Source: Candidatus Arsenophonus triatominarum (GTDB lineage: Bacteria > Pseudomonadota > Gammaproteobacteria > Enterobacterales > Enterobacteriaceae). From it: DNA of 64,000 nt. Of the stretch, positions 23,593 to 33,946 are shown one piece after another (the first letter of the stretch is position 1; every line of letters begins with the position of its first letter). Below the pieces are notes generated by a model. The model was not told the origin of the DNA, did not search any database, and saw only the letters and a list, made by a program, of their open reading frames with translations. A program made the position numbers and the translations under genes. The DNA lies in contig NZ_LWMI01000007.1 in assembly GCF_001640365.1 (NCBI RefSeq), forward strand, positions 248,001 through 312,000, read 5' to 3'.

Positions 23593-24786
23593 TATATTAG
23601 TCTTAACTTAATCTGAGAATTCTGATTTAAAAAAGAGCGTTACCGGTTTTAATTAACATCATTAGATAATCAAATAAAAGGTAATTCTATGTATCAAACA
23701 AATAATCCTATCATCAAACATAAAGTCGGGTTACTTAACCTCGCTGAAGAGCTTAATAACGTCTCAAAAGCCTGTAAGATTATGGGGGTATCCCGAGATA
23801 CGTTTTATCGCTACCAGGAACTTGTTAACGATGGTGGGATAGACGCTTTAATTAATCAAAATCGACGGGTGCCTAACGTAAAAAATAGAGTAGATGAACA
23901 GATTGAAAGCGCTGTAGTTGAGTATGCGATTGAATACCCTGCACACGGTCAACACCGCAGTAGTAATGAACTAAGAAAAAAAAGCATTTTTGTTTCTGGG
24001 AGTGGCGTTCGCTCTATTTGGCTGCGCCATAATCTCGAAAATTTTACAAAACGCCTAAAAGCGCTTGAAGATAAAATCGCAACAGAAGGAATGATCCTGT
24101 CAGAATCACAAATCAGTGCTCTAGAAAAGAAAGCGCAAGATGATGAAGCCTGTGGTGAGATTGAAACAGCGCATCCAGGTTATCTGGGTTCACAAGATAC
24201 TTTTTATGTCGGTCATTTAAAAGGCGTTGGTCGTGTTTATCAACAAACTTACATTGATACTTACAGTAAAGTCGTTCATTGTAAGCTTTACACAACAAAA
24301 AGCGCGATAACGGCGGCAGATTTATTAAATGACAAGGTTCTCCCTTTTTATTCCCAGCATGGGTTACCGGTGTTACGTATACTGACGAACAGAGGCAGTG
24401 AGTATTGTGGTAAAGTTGAACATCACGATTATCAACTTTATCTTGCTATCAATGATATTGATCATACAAAAACTAAAGCTCGTTCACCTCAAACCAATGG
24501 GATTTGTGAACGCTTTCATAAAACTGTATTACAAGAGTTCTATCAGGTGGCTTTTCGTAAGAAAATCTATAGGGCTTTAGATGAATTACAAGCTGATTTA
24601 GATAAATGGTTAGCGGAATATAATAACCAACGCACTCATCAAGGAAAAATGTGTTGCGGTCGAACTCCTATGGCAACTTTACACGATGGAAAACAACTTT
24701 GGAGAGAGAAAGATTTAAATCAAATTTAACCTGACAGGTACTGTATAAATAACCGATAACTGTCAGATCAAGTTTGAGCTACTACA
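23593..24786 (+). mobile_element. IS481-family element, complete
   Basis: About 1194 bp from tatattagtcttaactt (left end, one mismatch to tgtattag) to the complement of tgtagtagctcaaac at 24786. Carries the only uninterrupted IS481 transposase in the window. Confidence 0.9.
23689..24729 (+). CDS. IS481-family transposase
   Basis: 346 residues. N-terminal HTH (VSKACKIMGVSRDTFYRYQEL), middle linker, then an rve integrase core with the DDE residues in QQTYIDTYSKVVHCKLY, LPVLRILTNRGSEYCGK and SPQTNGICERFHKTVLQEFY. The D in the second motif lies just before: note TNRGSEY where other copies read TDRGSEY, a D to N change in a position that is normally catalytic. The only full-length copy may therefore be inactive. 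Confidence 0.85.
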   Translation: MYQTNNPIIKHKVGLLNLAEELNNVSKACKIMGVSRDTFYRYQELVNDGGIDALINQNRRVPNVKNRVDEQIESAVVEYAIEYPAHGQHRSSNELRKKSIFVSGSGVRSIWLRHNLENFTKRLKALEDKIATEGMILSESQISALEKKAQDDEACGEIETAHPGYLGSQDTFYVGHLKGVGRVYQQTYIDTYSKVVHCKLYTTKSAITAADLLNDKVLPFYSQHGLPVLRILTNRGSEYCGKVEHHDYQLYLAINDIDHTKTKARSPQTNGICERFHKTVLQEFYQVAFRKKIYRALDELQADLDKWLAEYNNQRTHQGKMCCGRTPMATLHDGKQLWREKDLNQI

Positions 24787-24904
24787 ATTTATAAGCGACT
24801 AAAAATGTCCACAGAATGTCCTCACTTGAGACATTTTATGGTGCTTATAGTCCCTTAACGCTATGTATTATATGTATGATTTATAATGATTTTTTATTAA
24901 AACC

Positions 24905-24967
24905 AAATAAAAAGCCCTCTATGAAATAGGGCAACAAAGACAGGGATGGTGTCTATGGCAAGGAAAA
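24905..24967 (-). ncRNA. cpxQ: CpxQ-like sRNA from the cpxP 3' UTR
   Basis: On the minus strand, directly downstream of cpxP, the sequence TTTTCCTTGCCATAGACACC followed by ATCCCTGTCT agrees with what I recall of the conserved 5' part of E. coli/Salmonella CpxQ, an Hfq-dependent envelope-stress sRNA released from cpxP mRNA by RNase E. It ends in a terminator stem GCCCT-atttcat-AGGGC region followed by a T-run (4909-side reads ttttt). Length about 63 nt. The E. coli terminator sequence differs, but the seed is conserved. Expected targets are envelope-protein mRNAs; inference from the family. Confidence 0.82.
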
Positions 24968-25014
24968 ACTTCAATGATTACTTGCTACTTATTACTAGGC
25001 TTGTTACGAAATAT

Positions 25015-25527
25015 TTAATATCTTGCTCGCGATAGCTGTTTTTGATGTTGTTTCTCCAGTATCATTTTTTGCTCGTGCGTTAATAATTTGTAAAATTGGT
25101 TATATATGCGAGCTATTTCAACTTGTTGTTCAACAATGTCTCGTGCCAGTTTTTCTGCTGTTACGCGAAAAGCAACATCATCAAAAATATCTGCTGTCAT
25201 CAAATTATGTAAAATTTCACGTTCTTGTCGCGAAATTCTATTTTTAAAGCTTTGTTGTCGTTGTGAAGCCATCAAGTCACGCATTTGCTGGCGTTGTCTT
25301 TCGCTTAATGTAATACCTTTCATTAAGGGGATAAATATATCATAGGGATTGCATAGTCTATCTCTTGTTATGTTACGCTTAGAAATATGGCTATCATATT
25401 TTATAGCCTGTATTTTTTCGGCAGATTGTGATGTTGCTATACTAACATCTGCTGCTTCGGCTAAAGCCGCTGTTGAGCCAACAACAAATAGCGATGATGT
25501 AAAAGTTATCATTGCCCAGTGACGCAT
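25015..25527 (-). CDS. cpxP: Cpx periplasmic inhibitor/chaperone
   Basis: A 170-residue periplasmic protein that restrains CpxA and helps clear misfolded envelope proteins. It has an N-terminal hydrophobic signal (MITFTSSLFVVGSTAALAEA) and the two LTxxQ-type motifs of the CpxP/Spy family: ITLSERQRQQMRDLM and LLTHEQKMILEKQHQ. It is divergent from cpxRA, with a CpxR box between, so it should be induced by phospho-CpxR. Its 3' UTR carries a CpxQ-like sRNA. Length and gene order match E. coli (166 residues). Confidence 0.92.
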   Translation of the reverse strand: MRHWAMITFTSSLFVVGSTAALAEAADVSIATSQSAEKIQAIKYDSHISKRNITRDRLCNPYDIFIPLMKGITLSERQRQQMRDLMASQRQQSFKNRISRQEREILHNLMTADIFDDVAFRVTAEKLARDIVEQQVEIARIYNQFYKLLTHEQKMILEKQHQKQLSRARY

Positions 25528-25613
25528 TAATAATTTACTCCCGCCCTCTTTGAATAAAAGTGTTAATATTATACTAACTATATCTGTGTGGTTGAAAACT
25601 AGCGTCAGAGCGT

Positions 25614-25628
25614 GTAAAAGAACGTAAA
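25614..25628. promoter_or_regulatory. CpxR box
   Basis: GTAAA-agaac-GTAAA matches the CpxR consensus GTAAA-N5-GTAAA exactly. It lies 53 bp before cpxR and 86 bp before cpxP, as expected for a shared autoregulatory operator. Confidence 0.9.
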
Positions 25629-25681
25629 ATCATGGCATCGCGGCGATTCTTGTCGTATTTTGCTCTTGGAGGATATGACTA

Positions 25682-26377
25682 ATGCATAAAATCTTACTTG
25701 TTGATGATGACCGCGAACTGACTTCGCTGTTAAAAGAATTACTTGAAATGGAGGGCTTTAATGTGCTCATTGCCTATGATGGCGAGCAAGCATTAACGCT
25801 TCTCGATTCAACAATTGATCTATTGTTACTTGATATCATGATGCCCAAGAAAAATGGTATTGATACATTAAAAGAGATACGTAGAAAATATCAAATTCCG
25901 GTGATTATGTTAACCGCTCGTGGCAGTGATTTAGATCGTGTTCTTGGTTTGGAATTAGGTGCAGATGATTATTTACCTAAACCATTTAATGATCGTGAAT
26001 TAGTTGCACGTATACGAGCCTTACTGAGACGTTCAAATTGGAGTGAGCAAAGTCAGGATAATCTTAATTCGTCAATTTGTCAGGTAGATGGTTTACAGTT
26101 AAACCCAGGACGACAAGAAGCGAGTTTTAATGGCAAGATTCTCGATCTTACTGGAACAGAATTCACTTTACTTTATTTATTAGCAAAACATCTTGGTCAG
26201 GTTGTTTCTCGTGAACATCTTAGCCAAGAGGTTTTAGGGAAACGTTTAACCCCGTTCGATCGTGCTATTGACATGCATATCTCAAATTTGCGGCGTAAAT
26301 TACCTGAGCGGACAGATGGATTGCCTTGGTTTAAAACCTTACGTGGACGAGGGTATTTGATGGTTTCAGCAACATGA
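25682..26377 (+). CDS. cpxR: CpxR envelope-stress response regulator
   Basis: 231-residue OmpR-family regulator; E. coli CpxR has 232. Receiver domain with acidic DDD at 8-10, phospho-acceptor Asp51 in LLLLDIMMP and Lys in YLPKPF; C-terminal winged helix with SREHLSQEVLGKRLTPFDRA and MHISNLRRKLPER. Preceded by the RBS ggagg. Overlaps cpxA by 4 bp (ATGA), so they are co-translated. Confidence 0.96.
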   Translation: MHKILLVDDDRELTSLLKELLEMEGFNVLIAYDGEQALTLLDSTIDLLLLDIMMPKKNGIDTLKEIRRKYQIPVIMLTARGSDLDRVLGLELGADDYLPKPFNDRELVARIRALLRRSNWSEQSQDNLNSSICQVDGLQLNPGRQEASFNGKILDLTGTEFTLLYLLAKHLGQVVSREHLSQEVLGKRLTPFDRAIDMHISNLRRKLPERTDGLPWFKTLRGRGYLMVSAT

Positions 26378-27789
26378 TAAATAGTTTGACAGCCAGGATA
26401 TTTGCCATTTTTTGGTTTACGCTGGCTTTAGTATTGATGTTGGTATTGATGGTTCCTAAGCTTGATTCAAGGCAAATTACGCCGCTGTTGGAAAGCGAGT
26501 ATCGTCAAGGTCTTATGTTAGAACAGCACATAGAAGCTGAATTAGCTGGCGACCCAATTAATGATCTTATGTGGTGGCGCCGGCTTTCTAACGCCATTCA
26601 AAAGTGGGCTCCGCCAGATCAGCATCTTATCATGGTAACCAGTGAAGGACGGGTTATTGGCGCTATGCCCAATGAAATGCAGGTAATTCGTAATTTTATT
26701 GGGCAATCAGATAATGCAGATCAGCCGAAAAAGAAAAAATATGGTCAGGTCGAAATGTTAGGGCCATTTTCTATTCGTGATGGGGAAGATCATTATCAAC
26801 TTTATTTAGTTCGTCCAGCCAGTAGTCCACAATCTGATTTTATTAGCTTGCTTTTTGATAGGCCTTTTTTGTTGTTAGTTGCAACAATGCTAATTAGTGC
26901 CCCCTTGTTATTATGGTTAGCATGGAGTTTAGCAAAACCTGCCAGAAAATTGAAAATGGCAGCAGATGATGTTGCTAATGGTAATTTACGTCAACACCCT
27001 GAATTGGAATCTGGCCCGCAGGAGTTTTTGGCGGTAGGAAACAGCTTTAATCAGATGATTAGTGCGCTAGAAGGAATGGTTAGTGCGCAACAACGGATGA
27101 TTTCTGATATTTCCCATGAGTTACGCACTCCGTTAACACGTCTTCAATTAGCGACAGCATTATTACGCCGCCGACATGGACATGGGGAGAGCAAAGAATT
27201 AGAACGGATTGAAACTGAAACATTGCGCCTTGATGGTATGATTAATGATTTGTTGGTACTGTCTCATAGCCAACATAAGAATGAAATATTGAGACAAAAT
27301 ATTAAAGTTACCGATCTTTGGAATGATATTTTGGACAATGCCACGTTTGAAGCTGAACAGATGAATAAAACACTTAATGTAACGGCTTCTCCTGGTACTT
27401 GGACAATTTATTGTAACCCTCCTGCATTGGGTAGCGCGTTAGAAAATATTGTTCGTAATGCCTTACGTTATTCCCATAATCGTATTGAAGTTGCATTTAA
27501 AGAAGAAAATCAAGGTATTTTAATCACGGTAGATGATGATGGCCCAGGAGTATCAAAGGAAGATCGGGAAAAAATCTTTCGTCCCTTCTATCGAACTGAT
27601 GAAGCGCGAGATAGGCAATCAGGCGGCACAGGTTTAGGGCTAGCTATTGTCGAAACAGCGGTTTTTCACCATAAAGGGTGGGTAAAAGCTTCTGATAGCC
27701 CATTAGGCGGACTAAGATTGCAATTATGGTTACCCGCTTCATGGACGTTAATTGCTTTAAGTAAAAAGTTTTGTCATCGCATTAATTGA
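26374..27789 (+). CDS. cpxA: CpxA sensor histidine kinase
   Basis: 471-residue inner-membrane kinase/phosphatase for CpxR. TM1 near 7-27, periplasmic sensor domain 28-160, TM2 near 164-187, HAMP, phospho-His248 in SDISHELRTPLTR, and ATPase motifs NIVRNALRYS, DDDGPGV and GGTGLGLAIVETA. A few residues longer than E. coli CpxA at the C-terminus. No truncation. With cpxP and the CpxQ-like RNA this gives a full Cpx module, which should matter for a cell building a T3SS in its envelope (inference). Confidence 0.96.
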   Translation: MINSLTARIFAIFWFTLALVLMLVLMVPKLDSRQITPLLESEYRQGLMLEQHIEAELAGDPINDLMWWRRLSNAIQKWAPPDQHLIMVTSEGRVIGAMPNEMQVIRNFIGQSDNADQPKKKKYGQVEMLGPFSIRDGEDHYQLYLVRPASSPQSDFISLLFDRPFLLLVATMLISAPLLLWLAWSLAKPARKLKMAADDVANGNLRQHPELESGPQEFLAVGNSFNQMISALEGMVSAQQRMISDISHELRTPLTRLQLATALLRRRHGHGESKELERIETETLRLDGMINDLLVLSHSQHKNEILRQNIKVTDLWNDILDNATFEAEQMNKTLNVTASPGTWTIYCNPPALGSALENIVRNALRYSHNRIEVAFKEENQGILITVDDDGPGVSKEDREKIFRPFYRTDEARDRQSGGTGLGLAIVETAVFHHKGWVKASDSPLGGLRLQLWLPASWTLIALSKKFCHRIN

Positions 27790-28056
27790 TGTTTTCAACG
27801 ATATTGGCTTTATAACTACTTAGAATTATATTGATATGCTTAACAACTAAAAGTTATGTTTTTTATGAAAAGCAAGTTCCATATGATTGATTTTGAACAT
27901 ATATTTGTTTTTAAAAGAGTAGGAAACTGTTTTATTACGTTAAGGTCAGTAAGTTAAGATTGGTTAGGGTAGCGATTTTTTAGCAACAAAAGTAGAGGTG
28001 AGCTCCACATAAATAACATATTTTCTTTGTGGAGGAATTTTGAGTTTGCAACATAT

Positions 28057-28338
28057 TTAAGATTTCTTTTTCTTTAGTACTGATAAAATTTTTATTGTTT
28101 GATAAGTCTTAAATGGAACATCGTGCAGTAAATTTTTAATAAATTGGTGTTTTGCTTGCTGAGCTTTTTTATATAACGGCATTGATCTGTCTCTATTTTG
28201 AGATTTGATTTGTTTAAAAGTTTTTATTTTAGCTCTATCTGTTTTGTATTTATAAACATTGATAATAGTAGCATAAGTATTTGGGCTAAAAAATTTTATC
28301 TCACTTTTATATAAATATCGTAATTGTTCATGTTAAAG
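28057..28338 (-). pseudogene. Unidentified basic ORF remnant
   Basis: An open frame of about 90 codons without a start codon at its upstream end (preceded by TAA). It reads EQLRYLYKSEIKFFSPNTYA then RAKIKTFKQIKSQNRDRSMP and ends SVLKKKKS. It is lysine-rich; I do not recognise it. Its upstream side abuts the IS982 junction at 28368. An internal ATG would give a short peptide from MPLYKKAQQAKH. Probably a gene remnant; the rest of 27790-28367 holds nothing clear. Confidence 0.35.
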
Positions 28339-28367
28339 CTTCAGGCTTAGATTAAGATGCTAAGTCT

Positions 28368-28910
28368 AACCTGAGTTCGGGATAAGCATTATCAATTATG
28401 CTTGAAGAGATGTTCCTGCCACAGGTATCTTTGGTTTAGATGGAATTAAACAATATGCAACCCGCCCCCTGCTAATAAATTCACTACAAAGTTAGCAGGA
28501 GAGCGGTGCCACGTATGCGCTATCTGACAAAGATTTTTTAACTCATCAAATACTGTTTCAATGACAGAACGATGACGCAAGATGACTTTGTCGAAACAAG
28601 TCTGTTCAATAGCTTCATTTTCTTCTTGATATTCGTTATAAGGTTAATTCCCATTGTTTTCAGTTACTGTTTCAGTGAAGCCGATAAATACCCTTTATCC
28701 GCATACAAACAACCAGAAAGATCTTTTATCAGCTCAGGTAACGGTTTCCGATCATCTGTGTTTCTTGGTGTAAGTCGAAAACTGAGTATTTCCCCCAAAT
28801 GATTGATAATTACATGAAGTTTGAAACCAAAGAACCAACCTGTTGAGGTTTTTCCTCGTTCAGCTATCCCATCAAAGACTTTATGCCGGCGGATCCGTAA
28901 GTTATCACAC
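28368..28910 (-). mobile_element. IS982-family element, 3' half
   Basis: Starts at the terminal repeat aacctgagttcgggataag (28368) and runs to gttatcacac, where IS3 begins at 28911. Encodes RRHKVFDGIAERGKTSTGWF through the C-terminal region in reverse. Its broken edge, read outward, begins gtgtgataac and is the exact continuation of the 5' half ending at 567, with gtg shared as the IS3 target duplication. Confidence 0.88.
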
Positions 28911-28983
28911 TGTAGTGGCATACTAAATTTGGCCACTTAAGTTGAGGTGATATGCTTACCTCATAATTTTTATAGGTGCCGAA

Positions 28984-29283
28984 ATGAGTAAAATAATTAC
29001 TGCTGAATTTAAATGTGAAACCGCCAAATTAGTCCTTGACCAAAATTACACCTACCAGGAAGCCGCGAAAGGCATGAACGTCAGTCTTTCAGCGATTAGC
29101 CGGTGGGTAAGAGCCCTTCGTTTAGAACGTCAAGGGAAAACATCGCCTGGTCTGCCATTAACACCTGAACAAATTGAGTTCAGAGAAATGAAGAAAAAAA
29201 TCCACCGGCTGGAAATGGAGAATGACATCTTAAAAAAGGCTACTGCGCTCTTAATGTCCGACTCACTGAAAAATTTTCGGTAG
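28984..29283 (+). CDS. IS3-family transposase OrfA
   Basis: Intact 99-residue OrfA with the HTH ([16 protein letters not shown]) and coiled coil. No intact OrfB partner in cis. Confidence 0.85.
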   Translation: MSKIITAEFKCETAKLVLDQNYTYQEAAKGMNVSLSAISRWVRALRLERQGKTSPGLPLTPEQIEFREMKKKIHRLEMENDILKKATALLMSDSLKNFR

Positions 29284-29853
29284 TTGAAAAGCTAAGAGTG
29301 CTTTATCCGGTGAAAACTTTGTGTCGTATTTTTAATGTTCACCGAAGCAGTTATCGCTATTGGTGTCGGCCTAAGGAGCCAGATATTGAGCGGACGATAA
29401 AACGTAGCCTAGTCAGCGAAGCGTGGAACGTTAGTGGCGGCTCTGCTGGCGCAAGGACTATCGCCACGATGGTTACCAATACACACAACGTGAAACTTGG
29501 GCGGTGGTTAGCGGGTAAGTTGATGAAAGAATTAATCATCGTCAGTTGCCAAGAGCGAAAACATAAATACAACCGCGGTGGAAATGAACGTATTGATATT
29601 CCAAATCTGCTCAATAGGCAGTTCGCTGTTACAAAGCCTGACCAGGTTTGGTGCGGCGATGTAACCTATATTTGGACAGGCTCACGATGGGCCTATCTGG
29701 CTGTGGTATTGGATTTGTTTGCCCGAAAACCGGTGGGCTGGGCAATGTCATTTGCACCAGACTCAGAATTAACCGCCAAAGCACTACAAATGGCTTGGGA
29801 ACTACGTGGGCATCCCAAACAGGTGATGTTCCATAGTGATCAGGGAAGTCATT

Positions 29854-30993
<1,140 letters not shown>

Positions 30994-31004
30994 TGACCAC
31001 TACA

Positions 31005-31245
31005 GTGCTCTCCCCTGCAAAAAACGACCGAGGCTGGTCAGCGTCAGTGATGCTCCATTGATTAACGCCACAGTGGCATCCAGCAGGGCATTTTGTCGGT
31101 ATTGATGAAAAGGTGCTGAGGCATCCCTGAAGAAATTCTGACATACTTTACGAACAGGCATAGCGGTGATCTCATGGAATTGTTGGCACAAATCAGTAGA
31201 TCACATAACGCTATGCCTGTCTCGTTTTCTGAGGATTCCTCAGCA
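31005..31245 (-). mobile_element. IS4/IS10-like transposase fragment
   Basis: The minus strand reads FRDASAPFHQYRQNALLDAT then VALINGASLTLTSLGRFLQG, the N-terminus of an IS10-like (IS4 family) transposase, from 31191 to the IS3 end at 31004. A possible terminus with ctgaggattcctcag lies near 31229-31243. Only the 5' end remains. Confidence 0.65.
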
Positions 31246-31373
31246 CCCAAGGGGCATCATATTAGCAGCGTTGGATGGAGTTGTTAACTATTAGTTGTTG
31301 GTTGGGTGTTAGTGTAAGTGGCTTTGTGTGAGATTGCGGTTTTGTTCTTGGTATTTTGCCAAAGATAGCACAC

Positions 31374-31395
31374 GGGGGGGGGGGGGGGGGGGGGG
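31374..31395 (+). repeat. Homopolymer of 22 G
   Basis: An uninterrupted run of 22 G between agatagcacac and tgaaaaaat, in otherwise very AT-rich non-coding DNA. It is either a hypermutable tract or a sequencing/assembly artefact. Confidence 0.9.
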
Positions 31396-31487
31396 TGAAA
31401 AAATAATTTGTACATATCTGTGTGTATAAAAATAATTTTAAATGATTTAATGTTAATTAAATTATTTATTAATAAAGTATAATTAAA

Positions 31488-31949
31488 TTAATATATTATT
31501 TTCAAAAATGAGAAAAACAAGATTTCAATGAATGCCTGTTTATGCTTTAAGGATTCAGGTATAAACCAACGAATATCAAAGAGGGATTGTTTTTGATTTA
31601 TTTTGAGCCAATTTCCATTCCAATGTTGAAGAAAAGCTTGTTTCTGCCAAATTTCTGGTGGTTTAACCAGCAGGTTGTATTAAAACTTGCTCATCATTAT
31701 AGCTCGTTGATATATATGGGATATTAGCGTTATCATAAATAATAGCGAGTAGAATCAGACGCGATAGCTCTTTTTTTTGGCAGCGTTTTTTCTTTACGGT
31801 AATTTGATATTTTTGTTGGATTTTTTTATACAATCAACATAATTGTCATGCTGAGTTATTTCTTTATTGTATTCATTTAAATTTATTTTATTATTCAATC
31901 TTATGATAATAGAAATTAATTCAAAGGTTTTTTGGTCATTTTCATCCAT
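31488..31949 (-). pseudogene. Type I secretion ABC transporter, N-terminal remnant
   Basis: A decayed gene in several frames. ATG 31949 opens MDENDQKTFELISIIIRLNN; further on ELSRLILLAIIYDNANIPYI and then SLFDIRWFIPESLKHKQAFI to a stop at 31488. The FDxxWFIPxxxKxK pattern is that of the segment before the first membrane span of HlyB/RtxB exporters (RTX toxin export). Same strand as the C-terminal ABC piece at 12418-12615. With ybfF and ybfE on the outer sides, I infer one exporter gene split by about 19 kb. Confidence 0.6.
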
Positions 31950-32189
31950 ATTAAATAATCACAAATTAAAATATAAAGCAATTTAAATATATTTAATATT
32001 AATAAAAGGCTTTATTATTATTAGTTGGAAAGTTTATTCTATCGGCTTATTTTTTTATAAAAAGAATAAAAACAGAGTTTTATTATTTTTAAGACTAGTT
32101 ATATTTTTAGGCTGAATTAAAATTATTATTTGTTGCAAATTAGTTTATGAATATGAAAAGGATCAAAGGAATAATATATTGTAGATGAT

Positions 32190-32987
32190 TTATTGTTTAT
32201 CAGCTGGAATAGCGAGAAAACGATGAATAGCTCGGATGACAGCTACTGGATTTTCAGCATGCACCCAGTGACCACATCCCATAATAATCTGTCCATGAGC
32301 TTGTGGAAATTGAGCAATAATATCTTTGCGATAAGCTTCGCTAATATAATCGGAAAGGCTACCACGAATAAAAAGGGCAGGATGCGGCCAGGCCGGAATT
32401 GTTTTCCAACTCATCAATTGGCGATATTCTTTTTTTAAGACAGGTAAATTAAATTTCCATTTACCTTTATCAAATGATTTTAATAAAAATTGAATTTCAC
32501 TTTCTTCACTGATCATATTACGCATAATAATAGCCGCATCTTGCCGTGAAGTTACGTCTGCTTGTATTACTGCTTCTAAAGCAGAAAATATATTTTCATG
32601 CCGATTAATTTGATAAGTGACTGGCGCAATATCAATAACCACAATTTTTTCTATTAATTGTAGCGCTATTGCGGTCATCGCCATTGCTATTTTTCCACCC
32701 ATTGAGTGTCCGATAGCGATAACACTTGTTTGCTTTAAATGCGTTAGTAGCTCTAAAACGTCTGTTGCTATTTCAGAATACAGCATCGTTTCCGCCCATG
32801 GCGAGTTGCCATGATTACGAATATCGAGTTGAATAACGGTGAAATAATCTTGTAAATTGCGTGCCAATACGCCTAAATTTTGTCGATCACCAAACAGGCC
32901 ATGGATGAGTACAATCGCAGCAGAAGAGATAGGATTTTCCGGTTGATGGATACGATAATTTAGACAGTTATTTAGCAACATAGTCAT
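32190..32987 (-). CDS. ybfF: Alpha/beta hydrolase, esterase YbfF
   Basis: A 265-residue cytosolic esterase. Oxyanion region VLIHGLFGDRQNLGVLA, nucleophile elbow IAIGHSMGGKIAM and C-terminal CGHWVHAENP (catalytic His) are intact. It is divergent from seqA, as in E. coli. The start may be two codons later (MLLNN), since no strong RBS decides it. Acts on short acyl esters or thioesters in the family; physiological substrate unknown. Confidence 0.92.
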   Translation of the reverse strand: MTMLLNNCLNYRIHQPENPISSAAIVLIHGLFGDRQNLGVLARNLQDYFTVIQLDIRNHGNSPWAETMLYSEIATDVLELLTHLKQTSVIAIGHSMGGKIAMAMTAIALQLIEKIVVIDIAPVTYQINRHENIFSALEAVIQADVTSRQDAAIIMRNMISEESEIQFLLKSFDKGKWKFNLPVLKKEYRQLMSWKTIPAWPHPALFIRGSLSDYISEAYRKDIIAQFPQAHGQIIMGCGHWVHAENPVAVIRAIHRFLAIPADKQ

Positions 32988-33341
32988 ATTAGCTTTTATT
33001 AATTAATAATTATTATAATGACATGGATATAGTGAGAAACCAACAATTATCAACTCGATGGGTATCAAAATTTAAGTTAATGTTGGTGAGTGAAAGGGTA
33101 AGTACCACGATAATATTTTATTATTTATATGAATAATGTGACTAATGTCCGATCTCAATAAAGATATTTTTATTCATCGTAAGGTAAAGTTATTAAGCAG
33201 TTTCTATACTCATTGAGAATCAAGACGAAAACTTTTTTATTAAAAGACTAAGCTTAAGTAATTGAAATATTCATTGTTTTGTTTTTTAAATTTATATTTT
33301 ATAATTGGCAGGTAATTTTAATTAAAACAGATTGAAATAAC
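32988..33341. other. ybfF-seqA divergent spacer
   Basis: 354 bp of AT-rich sequence that must hold both promoters. I see no operator I can name and no further reading frame. Confidence 0.5.
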
Positions 33342-33881
33342 ATGAAAACGATTGAAGTTGACGAAGAACTTTACCGCTATATCGCTAGTCATACCCAGCA
33401 TATAGGTGAAAATGCATCGGTTATATTACGACGTCTATTAGGGTTTGGCATTAGTCAGTCGCATATTCCACTCTCGGTCACCGTAAGTAATATAACGGCA
33501 GGAGTGAAAAAAGATAAAGCAGTTTTCCCCCATGATGCAGCAAGTGTGATGCATGATTTATTGCTTTCCAACAGTTATGCAACTAAAAGCAAAGCGATTG
33601 ATCGCTTTATGCTTATTTTATCCACTCTATACAATTTAAATAAACAAGCTTTTGTGGCAGCAACCGAATCAACCCATGGAAGGACGCGTATTTATTTTGC
33701 TAACGATAAACAGACCTTATTGGCCAGCGGTAAGCAGACAAAACCTCGCCTGATACCCGATACGTCTTATTGGGTAATTACCAATACCAATACCAATCGT
33801 AAACGCAATATGATTGAACAAATTATGCAAGATATGAAGTTTCCCGTTGAATTGGTTGAGAAGGTATGCGGTACGATTTAA
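33342..33881 (+). CDS. seqA: Negative modulator of replication initiation
   Basis: 179 residues (E. coli 181). SeqA binds hemimethylated GATC and sequesters oriC. N-terminal oligomerisation motif MKTIEVDEELYRYIASHTQ with ASVILRRLLGF; C-terminal DNA-binding region with ATESTHGRTRIYFANDKQTL and SYWVITNTNTNRKRNMI. Its presence implies Dam methylation is still used. Followed 65 bp later by pgm. Confidence 0.95.
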   Translation: MKTIEVDEELYRYIASHTQHIGENASVILRRLLGFGISQSHIPLSVTVSNITAGVKKDKAVFPHDAASVMHDLLLSNSYATKSKAIDRFMLILSTLYNLNKQAFVAATESTHGRTRIYFANDKQTLLASGKQTKPRLIPDTSYWVITNTNTNRKRNMIEQIMQDMKFPVELVEKVCGTI

Positions 33882-33946
33882 ACTAATATTATTGGTCACT
33901 TAGTTATTATTGCTATGTGTACAGCTGTTCCTGCGGAGAGAAATAA

